A stretch of 64,000 nucleotides of DNA from RGIG3013 sp045538935 (lineage in GTDB: Bacteria > Bacillota > Clostridia > Oscillospirales > Acutalibacteraceae): positions 62,001 through 126,000 of the forward strand of contig JAZQEI010000027.1 of NCBI GenBank assembly GCA_045538935.1, given 5' to 3'. Shown here in pieces: positions 44,549-54,025 of the stretch. Every line of letters begins with the position of its first letter. Position 1 is the stretch's first letter. The notes beneath the pieces are model-generated. The model was not told where the DNA came from. It worked only from the letters and a program-made list of their open reading frames with translations, and made no database searches. The position numbers and the translations under genes were made by a program.

Positions 44549-45541
44549 TTAATTAGCAATTACAATTTCTTCTTTTTCTATTTGTTCGTCGGCCAACACC
44601 TTACAATTGTAGCCGAGCTTAATAAGTTTTTCTATGTTTGCTTTGTTTTGTCCTATCATTTTAGAAAGGTTAGTTTTATTAACTAGTATGCTGTAGTTAC
44701 CTTTGGGTAAAGATTCTAACTTTTCTATTGCTTTATGTAAAAGAATTTTACTTTCGCAAAGCTCCCTAAAAGCCGGATGCCAAGGACCTGCAACAAATTT
44801 TGATGTATCTATAGTATGTAACCCTAAACGAATTACAGGAATATTAACCGAACCAAAATAATTAAGAAGCACTGCACACTCATCTACCGCTTTATCGATA
44901 GTTTGTGGCGCATATTCTCCATTCAAATACATATTTTCAAGTTCGGTATCTTCTAAAACTATTGTAGGATATATTCTAACTTGCTTTGCTTTAAGTCTTA
45001 CAAACTCACTTGCTGTAAATTTATCTATACTGCTATTAGAATTCGGTAAGCCAGTCATCATTTGAAGTCCTAAAACAAAACCGTTTTTATTTATTAAACT
45101 AGCCGCAACTCTAACATCATCGGCCGTATGACCGCGATTAATAGTGCTTAGCACATCATCTGACATACTTTGGGCACCAAGTTCTATAGTTGTAACCGAA
45201 TATTTTTTTAAAACATCTAAAATATCTTGACTTATGGCATCGGGACGTGTGGATATTCGTATACCACAAACATCACCGCTTTTTACATATTCGTAAGCCT
45301 TTTTTAAAAGCCGTTCCATAAAGCTAAACTCTATAGCCGTAAAGCTGCCGCCAAAAAAAGCTATTTCTGTATTTTTAGGGTCATAATTACAACTGTTTTT
45401 AGCAATATTTACTGCACCGACTATGGTTTGTTCATTTGGAATTTCTGCAGTTTTGGTAATGTAACGTTGATTACAAAAACTGCACATATTAGGACAACCC
45501 ATATGCGGTACAAAAATTGAAATGTTAGCGTGTTTTTGCAT
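44549..45541 (-). CDS. Radical SAM protein, Elp3-like core
   Basis: The 330-residue protein has the iron-sulphur motif in CPNMCSFCNQRY and a typical SAM-binding GG motif (AFFGGSFTAIE). It resembles the radical-SAM core of Elp3-like proteins commonly located between rnc and smc in Clostridia. No acetyltransferase domain is present, so it is shorter than Elp3. The C-terminal 60 residues (LVNKTNLSKMIGQNKANIEKL) may bind nucleic acid. The substrate is unknown. It overlaps the rnc stop by one base. Confidence 0.85.
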   Translation of the reverse strand: MQKHANISIFVPHMGCPNMCSFCNQRYITKTAEIPNEQTIVGAVNIAKNSCNYDPKNTEIAFFGGSFTAIEFSFMERLLKKAYEYVKSGDVCGIRISTRPDAISQDILDVLKKYSVTTIELGAQSMSDDVLSTINRGHTADDVRVAASLINKNGFVLGLQMMTGLPNSNSSIDKFTASEFVRLKAKQVRIYPTIVLEDTELENMYLNGEYAPQTIDKAVDECAVLLNYFGSVNIPVIRLGLHTIDTSKFVAGPWHPAFRELCESKILLHKAIEKLESLPKGNYSILVNKTNLSKMIGQNKANIEKLIKLGYNCKVLADEQIEKEEIVIAN

Positions 45542-46218
45542 TACTCTATTCCCATAAGCCTTAAAGCTTGTTTTGCAGCAGCTTGTTCGGCTGCCTTTTT
45601 AGATTTACCTTCACCAACACCAATAACATTAGAATTTAAGTGAACTTCAACAGTAAATACTTTATCGTGATCAGGTCCTTGTTGATCGGTTAGAACATAT
45701 GCAAGTTGTTCTTCTGGATTTTTTTGAATTACTTCTTGAAGATACGTTTTATAATCTTTAAAAACCTCGTCATCAGTATGCTTTAACTCGTCAAGAATAA
45801 ATCTCATTACGTGTTTTTTGGCAACATCCATGCCACCATCTAAATACATAGCAGCCAAAACGGCTTCAAAAGCATCTGCCAAAATGGACGGTCTATTATT
45901 ACCACCATTTTGCTGTTCGCCTTTTCCTAAAAGCAAATAATCTCCAAGACCAAGTTGCTTAGAAAAACCGCAAAGAGATTTTTCGCAAACTAGCGATGCC
46001 CTTAATTTAGTTAGTTCACCTTCAGGCAGGTTTTTAAATGTTTTATACAAATAATCTGAAACTATTATTGATAAAACCGAATCTCCTAAAAACTCTAATC
46101 TTTCGTTAGACGAGTTTAAAGCCCTAGTCTCGTTGGCATAAGATGAATGTGTAAGTGCATTTTTTAAAAGATTTATATCTTTAAAGGTATAACCGAGTTT
46201 TGAACATAACTCATTCAT
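45541..46218 (-). CDS. rnc: Ribonuclease III
   Basis: RNase III cleaves double-stranded RNA, including rRNA precursors. The 225-residue protein has the signature NERLEFLGDSVLS, a second catalytic region DAFEAVLAAMYLDGG, and a C-terminal double-stranded RNA-binding domain (about 155-222, ending KKAAEQAAAKQAL). ATG 46218 has AAGGG nine bases upstream; it overlaps the plsX end by eight bases. Confidence 0.96.
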   Translation of the reverse strand: MNELCSKLGYTFKDINLLKNALTHSSYANETRALNSSNERLEFLGDSVLSIIVSDYLYKTFKNLPEGELTKLRASLVCEKSLCGFSKQLGLGDYLLLGKGEQQNGGNNRPSILADAFEAVLAAMYLDGGMDVAKKHVMRFILDELKHTDDEVFKDYKTYLQEVIQKNPEEQLAYVLTDQQGPDHDKVFTVEVHLNSNVIGVGEGKSKKAAEQAAAKQALRLMGIE

Positions 46219-47209
46219 TATTTTCACCCTTAATTAAATCTGAAATTTGAGATACAATACCTTTTTCAGCAAATATCATAGCCTGATGTATTGCATTTTT
46301 TATTGCCTTAGCATTAGAACTGCCGTGTGCTTTTATTACCGGCTTTTGAACGCCTAATAGTAATGCTCCGCCAACCTCTGTGTAGTCCATTTTGCTTTTT
46401 ATAGAATAAAGACCTTTTTTAAGGGCCAATGTACTTATTTTTGTAACTATATTTTTATAAAATACCCTTTTTAACAAACTAAACATTGTAGAGGCTACGC
46501 CCTCAATTAATTTTAGAGCTATATTGCCAGTAAAACCATCGGCAATAACTGCATCAACTGTGCCACTACAAATTTCTCTTGACTCTATATTGCCAACAAA
46601 ATTTATAGGCTCTTTAGATAAAAGTTCATAAGTTTGTTTTCTTAATTCGTCACCTTTGGTATCTTCTGTGCCGATATTTAAAAGTGCAATTTTAGGGTTA
46701 ACTACATCTTCAACGCCCGATAAATAAACATGTGCCATTACGCCAAACTGAGCAAGCATTTCTGGGCGACAGTCGGCATTTGCGCCTATGTCAAGCATTA
46801 AAAAAGGCTTGTCTTTAGACGGAATCATAGAAGCTAATGCCGGGCGCTTTATTCCTTTTATTCTTTTAACAATAAAGGTTCCACCAACTACAACAGCGCC
46901 TGTGCTACCGGCAGATACAAAAGCATCTGCTCGGTTTTCGGCCAAGCACTTAAAAGCTACCGCCATTGAGCTATCTTTCTTTTGTTTTAAAAGACTTGTT
47001 GGCTCGTCGTGCATAGCAATAACATCAGATGCATGTTCAATAGTTATACCATCAAACGAAATTTTATTGTCGTGCATGCATTTTTCTATAGTTCCAGAAT
47101 CTCCGGTAAGTATTATATCAACACCATACTCTTTATGAGCTAAAGCGGCACCTTTTATAATTTCTAATGGGGCATTATCGCCGCCAAACGCATCAACAAC
47201 TATTTTCAT
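46211..47209 (-). CDS. plsX: Phosphate acyltransferase PlsX
   Basis: PlsX makes acyl-phosphate from acyl-ACP for phospholipid synthesis, with PlsY. The 332-residue protein begins with VVDAFGGDNAPLEIIKGA and has SAGSTGAVVVGGTFI and ADGFTGNIALKLIEG, the family signature segments. It is membrane-peripheral. No acpP follows, though acpP often lies between plsX and rnc. Confidence 0.95.
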   Translation of the reverse strand: MKIVVDAFGGDNAPLEIIKGAALAHKEYGVDIILTGDSGTIEKCMHDNKISFDGITIEHASDVIAMHDEPTSLLKQKKDSSMAVAFKCLAENRADAFVSAGSTGAVVVGGTFIVKRIKGIKRPALASMIPSKDKPFLMLDIGANADCRPEMLAQFGVMAHVYLSGVEDVVNPKIALLNIGTEDTKGDELRKQTYELLSKEPINFVGNIESREICSGTVDAVIADGFTGNIALKLIEGVASTMFSLLKRVFYKNIVTKISTLALKKGLYSIKSKMDYTEVGGALLLGVQKPVIKAHGSSNAKAIKNAIHQAMIFAEKGIVSQISDLIKGENNE

Positions 47210-47228
47210 GTTATCACCATACCTTAAG

Positions 47229-48533
47229 TTAAAATTCTTGTTTTGAATACCAATCTAGTGAACGTTTAGCAAGTGCAGCATAACGTTCACGCTTATCACG
47301 TATTTTAGGACTAATCTCAGGCAAAATTCCGAAATTTGCTCCCATGGGTTGAAAATCTTTGGAAGAGCTATTGCATATGTAATTTAACAATGCGCCTATC
47401 ATAGTAAATTCTGGCAACACAAGTTTATCTTGACCTAAAAATTTTCTTGCAGCATTTATTCCTGTAACAATTCCGCTTGCTGCAGATTCCATATAACCCT
47501 CAACGCCGCTTAGCTGACCTGCAACAAAAATATTTGGTGCATTTTTTAGAGATAAATCATCATTTAACACTTTCGGAGAATTTATAAAAGTATTTCTATG
47601 CATTACTCCATAACGAACAAAGTCTGCATTTTCAAGCCCTGGAATAAGCGAAAAAACTCTTTTTTGTTCAGGAAATTTTAAATTAGTTTGAAAGCCGACA
47701 ATGTTATATAAGGTTTTTTCTCTGTTCTCTGCGCGTAGTTGTACTACAGCCCATGGACGAGAATTTGTTCTGGGGTCTTTTAAACCTACAGGTTTTAAAG
47801 GACCAAAACGAATAGAATCTTGCCCGCGCTTTGCCAGTATTTCTATAGGCATACAGCCCTCATAAACATTCGGCTGTTTATCCACGCCGTGTAATAATGC
47901 ACTTTCGGCATGAATTAATTCATTATGAAACAGCTCATATTCTTGCTTATTAAAAGGACAATTTATATAATCATCATCGCCCTTTGAATAACGTGCAGCA
48001 TAAAAAGCTTTATTAAAATCGATACTGTCAGCAGTTATTATTGGTGCTGCAGCGTCGTAAAAACTAAGGTTTTCAGAATCGCATATTTGTTTTAGGTTTA
48101 ACGCTAAATCGCTATCGGTAAGAGGGCCGGTTGCTACAACGGTTATGTTGTCTAAATTAAGCGCTGATACACACTCGGATTTAACAGTTATATTAGGATG
48201 ATTTTTAACAAACGCATCTATATAATCCGAAAAAGCTTCGCGCTCAACAGCCAATGCGCCCCCTGCCCCAACACTGCAAGTATCGGCAGCTTTAAGACAA
48301 ATTGAACCTAGCTTACGCATTTCTTGTTTTAAAAGACCTGCCGCAGAGTCTGTACGCATAGCCTTTAAAGAATTAGAGCAAACAAGCTCTGCAAACTTAT
48401 CAGATGAATGTGCCGCCGTGCGCTTGTTTGGTTTCATATCAATAAGTTCAACATCAATACCCAAATTTGCTATTGTTACAGCGGCTTCACACCCTGCAAG
48501 ACCTGCGCCTATAACTGTTATTTTATTCTTCAC
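47229..48533 (-). CDS. trmFO: tRNA m5U54 methyltransferase TrmFO (folate/FAD dependent)
   Basis: TrmFO methylates U54 of the tRNA T-loop using methylene-tetrahydrofolate and FAD. The 434-residue protein has the FAD-binding motif VIGAGLAGCEAA, the family segments CSNSLKA, VGAGGALAVERE, and FVAGQLSGVEGYMESAASG. The start is a GTG at 48533 which overlaps the end of topA by 11 nt. Confidence 0.95.
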   Translation of the reverse strand: MKNKITVIGAGLAGCEAAVTIANLGIDVELIDMKPNKRTAAHSSDKFAELVCSNSLKAMRTDSAAGLLKQEMRKLGSICLKAADTCSVGAGGALAVEREAFSDYIDAFVKNHPNITVKSECVSALNLDNITVVATGPLTDSDLALNLKQICDSENLSFYDAAAPIITADSIDFNKAFYAARYSKGDDDYINCPFNKQEYELFHNELIHAESALLHGVDKQPNVYEGCMPIEILAKRGQDSIRFGPLKPVGLKDPRTNSRPWAVVQLRAENREKTLYNIVGFQTNLKFPEQKRVFSLIPGLENADFVRYGVMHRNTFINSPKVLNDDLSLKNAPNIFVAGQLSGVEGYMESAASGIVTGINAARKFLGQDKLVLPEFTMIGALLNYICNSSSKDFQPMGANFGILPEISPKIRDKRERYAALAKRSLDWYSKQEF

Positions 48534-50613
48534 TGCTTTTGCTTTCCTTTTTTCTTGTAGGACATTGCGAGTTCATACAATATTTTCTTCCCTTTAGACC
48601 ACTAATAATGTATCCACCGCACTCCTTACAAACTTCACCGGTAGGCAAACCCGGAGAAGCAAAGTCGCAAGTTGGATAATTGGTGCAACCGTAGAACTTT
48701 TTGCCGGTTTTTTTAGAAACTCTTTTGGTTAGTTTTGAACCACACTTAGGACAAGGTTGTTTTACCTCATCTTCAGGTACAGGTTTGGTATTTTTACATT
48801 CCGGATAACCAGGACATGCAAGGAATTTACCAAATCTACCGGTTTTTACAACCATTGTTCTGCCGCATTTTTCACATACAACATCGCTTTGTACATCTGG
48901 TACTTTAACCTTTACGCCACCAATAGCTTTTTCGGCTTTTTTAAGGGTGGCATCGAAATCTTGATAAAATCCACTAACAGTATCTACCCAGTTTAAATCA
49001 CCTAAACCTATTTTATCAAGAGCGCCTTCTAGACCGGCAGTAAATTTAACATCAGCAATCTTTTTAAAGTGCTCTTTTAATAAATCGGCAACCACTATTC
49101 CCAAAGAAGTCGGTTTTAACGATTTCTTTTCATATTCAACGTAGTCTCTTTGTTTTATATTGGCTAAAATAGTTGCATAAGTTGATGGACGACCGATGCC
49201 GTTTTCTTTAAGGGCTTTAATAAGTGTAGCCTCTGTATAACGTGCTGGAGGTTGTGTAAAATGTTGATTTGGAACAAGGGCTTTAAGCTTTAACTTATCG
49301 TCTTGTTTTAAAGGAGGAATTGCTCCGCCTTCTTCTGATTCATCATCCTTGCTTTCTTCGTACAAAACAGTATATCCGTCAAACTTAACAGTAAAACCGC
49401 TTGATTTAAACAGATAATCTCCGCCGACAATATCTACTGTAACTGTATCTTGAACGCAAGCTGCCATTAAACTAGCAATAAATCGCTCCCAAATAAGTTT
49501 ATAAAGCTTATATTGATCGGTTGTAAGACTGCTCTTAACCTTATCAGGAGTTAGTTCTATCATAGTAGGACGAATAGCCTCGTGTGCATCTTGAGAATCA
49601 GCCTTAGACTTAAAATAACGTGCAGTTTTTGGGAGATATTTTTCACCCCAAGTAGAGCTAATAAATGCAGCAGCTGCCGAACGAGCCTCTTCGGAAATAC
49701 GCAACGAGTCTGTTCTCATATAGGTAATAAGACCGGTTGTGCCTATACTTTCGACATCAACGCCTTCATAAAGTTGTTGTGCTACTCGCATAGTACGCTG
49801 ACCGTTAAACCCAAGTCTTCTTGATGCCTCTTGTTGTAAGGTTGCAGTTTCAAACGGAGGGGCCGGTTGCTTATTTCGTACACCGTTTTTTATATTACTA
49901 ACATAATACTCTGCGTTATCTAGTGAATTTACAATTGATTCTGCCTTTTGACCATTTTCAATTGTTAACTTTTTGCCATCGGAAGTTCCGTATAATTTTG
50001 CAGAAAAGGTTTTTCTATCAGAAACAAACTTAGCATCAACAGTCCAATATTCTTCGCTGTTAAAATCATTTATTTCTTTTTCTCTGTCAACAACAAGTCT
50101 TAGCGCTACAGTTTGAACACGACCTGCTGATAAGCCACGACGCACATTTTTCCATAAAAAGGGACTTAATTTATAACCTACTATTCTATCTAGAACGCGC
50201 CTTGCTTGTTGCGCATCAACCAAATCAAGATTAATTTTATGCGGATTTTTCATTCCGTTTACTACACCTGTTTTGGTGATTTCGTTAAAGCAAACACGAT
50301 TTTCATCTTCTAAATTTAACGCTAATAACTGCGATAGATGCCAAGATATTGCTTCACCCTCACGGTCGGGGTCGGTTGCAAGATATACAAATTCGCTATT
50401 TGCGGCAGCTTCTTTTAAAGACTTTATAACATCCTTTTTGTCTGCCATATTTATATATTGCGGCGCAAAATTATTATCTATATCAATTCCTAGCTTGGTT
50501 GCTGGTAAATCTCGAACATGACCAACAGACGCCATAACGTCATAACCCGAACCAAGATATTTTTTTACACTTTTTATCTTGCTGGGTGACTCAACAATAA
50601 CAAGTTTGGACAT
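48523..50613 (-). CDS. topA: DNA topoisomerase I
   Basis: This type IA topoisomerase relaxes negative supercoils. The 696-residue protein starts with a Toprim domain (VIVESPSKIKSVKKYL, and YLATDPDREGEAISWHL with the metal-binding DxD) and has the active-site tyrosine in GLITYMRTDS near residue 300. The C-terminus has three four-cysteine zinc segments, starting CEKCGRTMVVK, CPKCGSKLTK and CKECGGYI. Length and layout are typical. Confidence 0.97.
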   Translation of the reverse strand: MSKLVIVESPSKIKSVKKYLGSGYDVMASVGHVRDLPATKLGIDIDNNFAPQYINMADKKDVIKSLKEAAANSEFVYLATDPDREGEAISWHLSQLLALNLEDENRVCFNEITKTGVVNGMKNPHKINLDLVDAQQARRVLDRIVGYKLSPFLWKNVRRGLSAGRVQTVALRLVVDREKEINDFNSEEYWTVDAKFVSDRKTFSAKLYGTSDGKKLTIENGQKAESIVNSLDNAEYYVSNIKNGVRNKQPAPPFETATLQQEASRRLGFNGQRTMRVAQQLYEGVDVESIGTTGLITYMRTDSLRISEEARSAAAAFISSTWGEKYLPKTARYFKSKADSQDAHEAIRPTMIELTPDKVKSSLTTDQYKLYKLIWERFIASLMAACVQDTVTVDIVGGDYLFKSSGFTVKFDGYTVLYEESKDDESEEGGAIPPLKQDDKLKLKALVPNQHFTQPPARYTEATLIKALKENGIGRPSTYATILANIKQRDYVEYEKKSLKPTSLGIVVADLLKEHFKKIADVKFTAGLEGALDKIGLGDLNWVDTVSGFYQDFDATLKKAEKAIGGVKVKVPDVQSDVVCEKCGRTMVVKTGRFGKFLACPGYPECKNTKPVPEDEVKQPCPKCGSKLTKRVSKKTGKKFYGCTNYPTCDFASPGLPTGEVCKECGGYIISGLKGRKYCMNSQCPTRKKESKSSEE

Positions 50614-50628
50614 ATGTTTCTCCTTAAT

Positions 50629-51870
50629 TTAGATTATTTTTCTGTATCTTCCACCCGGAACAGCTTCTATTACTCCGGACATTTCTAATTGAGCAATTAT
50701 AAGGGATAACTCCCCATAATTAATATTATCAATATTTAATTGCTCTATAATAAATACATCATCACCTATTGCATCAAGCACTTGTCTGGCAGAAGCCGAT
50801 AGTTCACTTAAATTAGGCGTATTTATTTTTATATCTTCTGCTTTTTCTTCGCATATATTAGAAATTGTTTTTGTAGTTGTGGGTCTGCCAAAAAACTCAC
50901 TTTCAAAAACTTTATATGCATTTTTGATTTCTTTATTTACTTGCTCATTATAAGCTTTATTTGCATCAATTATGTTAGGATAAGCTGTGCCATTACCGTA
51001 ATCATCGAATATTTGATCTGCATTAATTAAAGATATTGCTCCATCTTTTATGAGTTTATTTGAGCCTTCACAGTTTGGATTTCCCGGCCTTCCCGGTATT
51101 ACATATACCTCTTTACCCTGCTCTAAAGCGCAGCCTGCGGTAATAATAGAACCGCTTTTAATTTTTGCTTCAACAACTACAACCGCATCAGAGATTCCCG
51201 ACATTATGCGATTTCGCATTGGAAAAGAAAATCTTGTTGCGGCAAATCTAGGTTGAAACTCGCTTATTAAGCATCCATTTTTAGAAATGGTTTGTCTCAT
51301 TTCGTGATTCTTCATTAAATAATTATCTAGTATTCCGCAACCTAAAACTGCTATTGTTTTAGCGCCTGATGCTAATGCTCCGCTGTGAGCACAAGTATCT
51401 ATACCAAGTGCACCACCACTAGCAATAGTAAAGCCTCCTGCAGAAAGTCTATAAGACAACGAGAAAGCAGCTTTTACACCGTAATCACTTGGTTGTCTAG
51501 GGCCAACTATACATATGACCGGTATATCGTCAACTTTTGGTAAATCACCCAAAACATAAATAACAATTGGGGGTGAAGGAATATTGCGCAAAGAATTTGG
51601 ATAATCCTTGTGACCAAACGGTAGAATTTTTATACCGTTATTTTCACAATCTGCTAAAATACTATCTGCCGATGAAAGTGGTGTATCGTTTATCTTTGAA
51701 AGTTGTTTAGCTGTAAACAAACCCGATGCTTTAAGCAAATCACGCTCGGCAAAATATATATTTTCTGCCGTTTTAAATTCCTTTATTGCAGACTCGAATC
51801 TTGTGCACTCATAGCCCAATACATTTTGAAGCCAAACCCAATATCTTAGTTGTTCTTTGTCATTTGCCAT
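50629..51870 (-). CDS. dprA: DNA-processing protein DprA (Smf)
   Basis: DprA protects incoming single-stranded DNA and loads RecA during transformation. The 413-residue protein has an N-terminal helical region, the Rossmann-like core with IVGPRQPSDYG, SGGALGIDTCAHSGAL, VLGCG, and RNRIMSGISDAVVVVEA with KSGSIITAGCALEQGKEVYVIPG. A C-terminal winged helix covers about 350-413. Its presence with a type IV pilus locus is compatible with DNA uptake, although no comE genes are seen here. Confidence 0.95.
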   Translation of the reverse strand: MANDKEQLRYWVWLQNVLGYECTRFESAIKEFKTAENIYFAERDLLKASGLFTAKQLSKINDTPLSSADSILADCENNGIKILPFGHKDYPNSLRNIPSPPIVIYVLGDLPKVDDIPVICIVGPRQPSDYGVKAAFSLSYRLSAGGFTIASGGALGIDTCAHSGALASGAKTIAVLGCGILDNYLMKNHEMRQTISKNGCLISEFQPRFAATRFSFPMRNRIMSGISDAVVVVEAKIKSGSIITAGCALEQGKEVYVIPGRPGNPNCEGSNKLIKDGAISLINADQIFDDYGNGTAYPNIIDANKAYNEQVNKEIKNAYKVFESEFFGRPTTTKTISNICEEKAEDIKINTPNLSELSASARQVLDAIGDDVFIIEQLNIDNINYGELSLIIAQLEMSGVIEAVPGGRYRKII

Positions 51871-52628
51871 ATTACCACCGTTGCAGCCATAGCAGCATTA
51901 AGCGACTCTGCCTTACCGCTCATTGGAATCGTTATTTTTTCATCACAATTATTAATAGCGTATTCACTTAGCCCATTGCCTTCATTACCAATTAATGCTG
52001 CACAAGAGCCGTTAAAACTTATTGTGCTAATATCTGTAGCGTTAGAATCAACTACACACGCAAAGGTTTTTATATTTTTCTCTTTTAAAAAATCGACAAC
52101 ATTATCTACTGTATACACATTTATTCTAAGCAAAGCGCCCATAGAAGCGCGCAATGCCTTAGGGGAAAATGCATCACAACCATTTGACGATATTATAATA
52201 GAAGTTATACCAAAAGCCTCTGCACTTCTGGCTATTGCACCTACGTTAGAAGGGTCTTGAACATTTTCAAGTGCAATGTACTTTCCACCTTCTTGAAAAT
52301 CAGAATTATTTTTATATTTAATAATGCCAATTATTCCCTGTGGAGATACAGTATCAGAAATTTTTAAGAACAAATCATCAGGAACAATATAAGAACTACC
52401 CGCAGAATTTAATATACAATCAATTTCTGTTTTGTGCTTATTATATCCAGTATCAGAGACAACTAAAAAGTCAAATTCAAACCCGTTTAAATGTGCATCT
52501 TTACAAAGACGCAGTCCTTCAACCACAAACAGACCGTTCGATTTTCTTGAACGGCCTACAGTTTGCAGTTTAGAAACTGTTTTAATTATTTTATTATCTT
52601 TGCTTGTAATTCTTAAAAGACTAGACAA
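51846..52628 (-). CDS. SpoU/TrmH-family RNA 2'-O-methyltransferase
   Basis: This 260-residue SPOUT methyltransferase has an N-terminal substrate-binding domain (VGRSRKSNGLFVVEGLRL) and the knotted SAM domain with LENVQDPSNVGAIARSAEAFG, LIGNEGNGLSE and IPMSGKAESLNAAMAA. I chose the TTG at 52628, which has GGAGG eight bases upstream; longer versions would start inside the leader. It probably targets 23S rRNA or tRNA. It heads the 14-gene chain and overlaps dprA by 25 nt. Confidence 0.9.
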   Translation of the reverse strand: MSSLLRITSKDNKIIKTVSKLQTVGRSRKSNGLFVVEGLRLCKDAHLNGFEFDFLVVSDTGYNKHKTEIDCILNSAGSSYIVPDDLFLKISDTVSPQGIIGIIKYKNNSDFQEGGKYIALENVQDPSNVGAIARSAEAFGITSIIISSNGCDAFSPKALRASMGALLRINVYTVDNVVDFLKEKNIKTFACVVDSNATDISTISFNGSCAALIGNEGNGLSEYAINNCDEKITIPMSGKAESLNAAMAATVVIWQMTKNN

Positions 52629-52646
52629 GCAAGCCACCTCCAACCG

Positions 52647-52682
52647 GGCTTGGAAAATGCTCAGTTTAGAGTGTGCCAAGCC
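52647..52682 (-). other. Inverted repeat in the leader of the methyltransferase gene
   Basis: GGCTTGG and CCAAGCC (seven pairs) enclose 22 bases between the rplT terminator and the ribosome site of the first gene of the 14-gene chain. The right arm ends five bases from the GGAGG, so folding could affect translation. No convincing promoter was found in this short gap. Confidence 0.45.
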
Positions 52683-52708
52683 AAGACTTGACAAATCTAA
52701 AATAATGA

Positions 52709-52730
52709 CGCCCGAGAAAATACCCGAGCG
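52709..52730 (-). terminator. Terminator after rplT
   Basis: On the minus strand CGCTCGGG and CTCGGGCG form an eight-pair stem with two G-U pairs, followed by TCATTATTTTAG. It lies seven nt after the rplT stop. The U-tract is broken, so read-through to the methyltransferase gene is possible. Confidence 0.6.
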
Positions 52731-52737
52731 CCAAGAA

Positions 52738-53097
52738 TTAGTTCTCTAATGCCTTCTTTGCCTTCTTGGCAAGCGACTCAAATCCGGCAGCATCGTTTAC
52801 TGCAAGATCTGCAAGCATTTTACGATTAAGTTCTATACCAGCTTTCTTAAGGCCATTCATAAAGGTAGAATAGTTCATACCGTTAATCTTAGCAGCTGCA
52901 GAAATTCTGGTGATCCATAAACGACGGAAATCGCGCTTCTTAAGACGACGTCCGATATAGGCATAGTTGCCAGACTTCATAACAGCTTCTTTGGCTGTTT
53001 TGAAAAGCTTAGATTTTGCGCCAAAATAACCCTTGGCAAGTTTTAATGTTTTATTTCTTCTTTTGCGTGTAGATAACGCACCTTTTACACGTGCCAT
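52738..53097 (-). CDS. rplT: 50S ribosomal protein L20
   Basis: The 119-residue basic protein begins MARVKGALSTRKRRNKTLKL and has GRRLKKRDFRRLWITRIS, both characteristic of L20. It binds 23S rRNA early in assembly and, in Firmicutes, represses its own infC-rpmI-rplT mRNA. It is the third gene of that operon. Confidence 0.98.
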   Translation of the reverse strand: MARVKGALSTRKRRNKTLKLAKGYFGAKSKLFKTAKEAVMKSGNYAYIGRRLKKRDFRRLWITRISAAAKINGMNYSTFMNGLKKAGIELNRKMLADLAVNDAAGFESLAKKAKKALEN

Positions 53098-53126
53098 TTT
53101 ATAGCAACCTCCATTATCCTTTTATA

Positions 53127-53324
53127 TTATTTGTAAGGAATCAATCTCTTGACTGCTGCTACATTTGTTACATCGGCAACGACAGTCTTACGCAAATTTC
53201 TCTTACGTTTTGTGGTCTTCTTGTTAAGAATGTGTGATTTGTAAGCATGTGCACGCTTAACTTTACCAGTACCGGTAAGCTTAAAACGTTTTTTTGCACC
53301 GCTGTTTGTTTTAATCTTAGGCAT
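53127..53324 (-). CDS. rpmI: 50S ribosomal protein L35
   Basis: This 65-residue basic protein begins MPKIKTNSGAKKRFKLTGTG and ends VAAVKRLIPYK, typical of L35. It lies between infC and rplT with 25 and 29 nt spacings and a GGAGG-type site. Confidence 0.97.
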   Translation of the reverse strand: MPKIKTNSGAKKRFKLTGTGKVKRAHAYKSHILNKKTTKRKRNLRKTVVADVTNVAAVKRLIPYK

Positions 53325-53349
53325 ATTATTTTCCTCCTTAAATTATCAA

Positions 53350-53868
53350 CTATTTGGTGGGCTTTGGAGCCAAGAACATAAGCATGTTACGTCCTTCAAG
53401 TTTAGCAGGTTTTTCAACATTGGAACACTCTGCACAATACTCGGCAAATTTTGCCATAATATCAAGACCTATTTCCGGATGTCCTAGTTCTCTACCTCTG
53501 AATTTTATAGACACCTTAACCTTGTTGCCCGCTGATAAAAACTGCCTTGCGTGATTGCCTTTTGTTTCAAAATCATGTTTGTCTATAGAAAGACCAAGTC
53601 TAATTTCCTTAATCTCTATAACCTTCTGATTTTTCTTAGCTTCCTTTTCGCGCTTAGCTTGTTCAAAGCGGTACTTTCCGTAGTCCATAATTTTACATAC
53701 GGGCGGAACGGCATTTGGAGCTATATTTACGAGGTCCAAATCTTTTGCATAGGCCGCTTCCAATGCTTGTTTAACCGGAAGAATACCAAGTTGTGTACCG
53801 TCTTCACCGATTACACGAACTTCCTTAAACTTAATTTCTTCGTTTACGGCTACTTCTTTACTGCTAAT
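53350..53868 (-). CDS. infC: Translation initiation factor IF-3 with AUU start codon
   Basis: IF-3 proofreads initiation codons and keeps subunits apart. The frame runs from an ATT at 53868, with GGAGG nine bases upstream, to 53350 and gives 172 residues beginning SSKEVAVNEEIKFKEVRVIG after the initiator. The first ATG/TTG-type codon would cut off 35 conserved residues. AUU starts in infC are a known autoregulatory device. The C-terminal domain includes VKVSIKFRGRELGHPEIG. It heads the infC-rpmI-rplT operon. Confidence 0.95.
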   Translation of the reverse strand: MSSKEVAVNEEIKFKEVRVIGEDGTQLGILPVKQALEAAYAKDLDLVNIAPNAVPPVCKIMDYGKYRFEQAKREKEAKKNQKVIEIKEIRLGLSIDKHDFETKGNHARQFLSAGNKVKVSIKFRGRELGHPEIGLDIMAKFAEYCAECSNVEKPAKLEGRNMLMFLAPKPTK

Positions 53869-54019
53869 GGGTAAACACCTCCAAGACCCTAAAAAATCAA
53901 AGCGTGAACAGAATAATCCCGTTCACGCAAATAAGCATACAGTAAAAAACTGAAAACCTATTGACCCATGCCAGACGAAACCGCAGGGTGAGAACGAAAT
54001 TTAAGTTCTACTTTGTTGT
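53869..54019 (-). promoter_or_regulatory. infC leader with attenuator (L20-leader-like)
   Basis: The roughly 150-nt leader contains a terminator: GCGTGAAC / GTTCACGC hairpin (53902-53928) followed by TTTGATTTTTT (53891-53901). Upstream lies a GC-richer segment (CACCCTGCGG, then GTCTGGCATGGG) that could fold alternatively. In Firmicutes the infC leader is controlled by L20 through premature termination; the layout agrees. I could not match it base by base to the known L20 leader. Confidence 0.7.
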
Positions 54020-54025
54020 ATAAGT

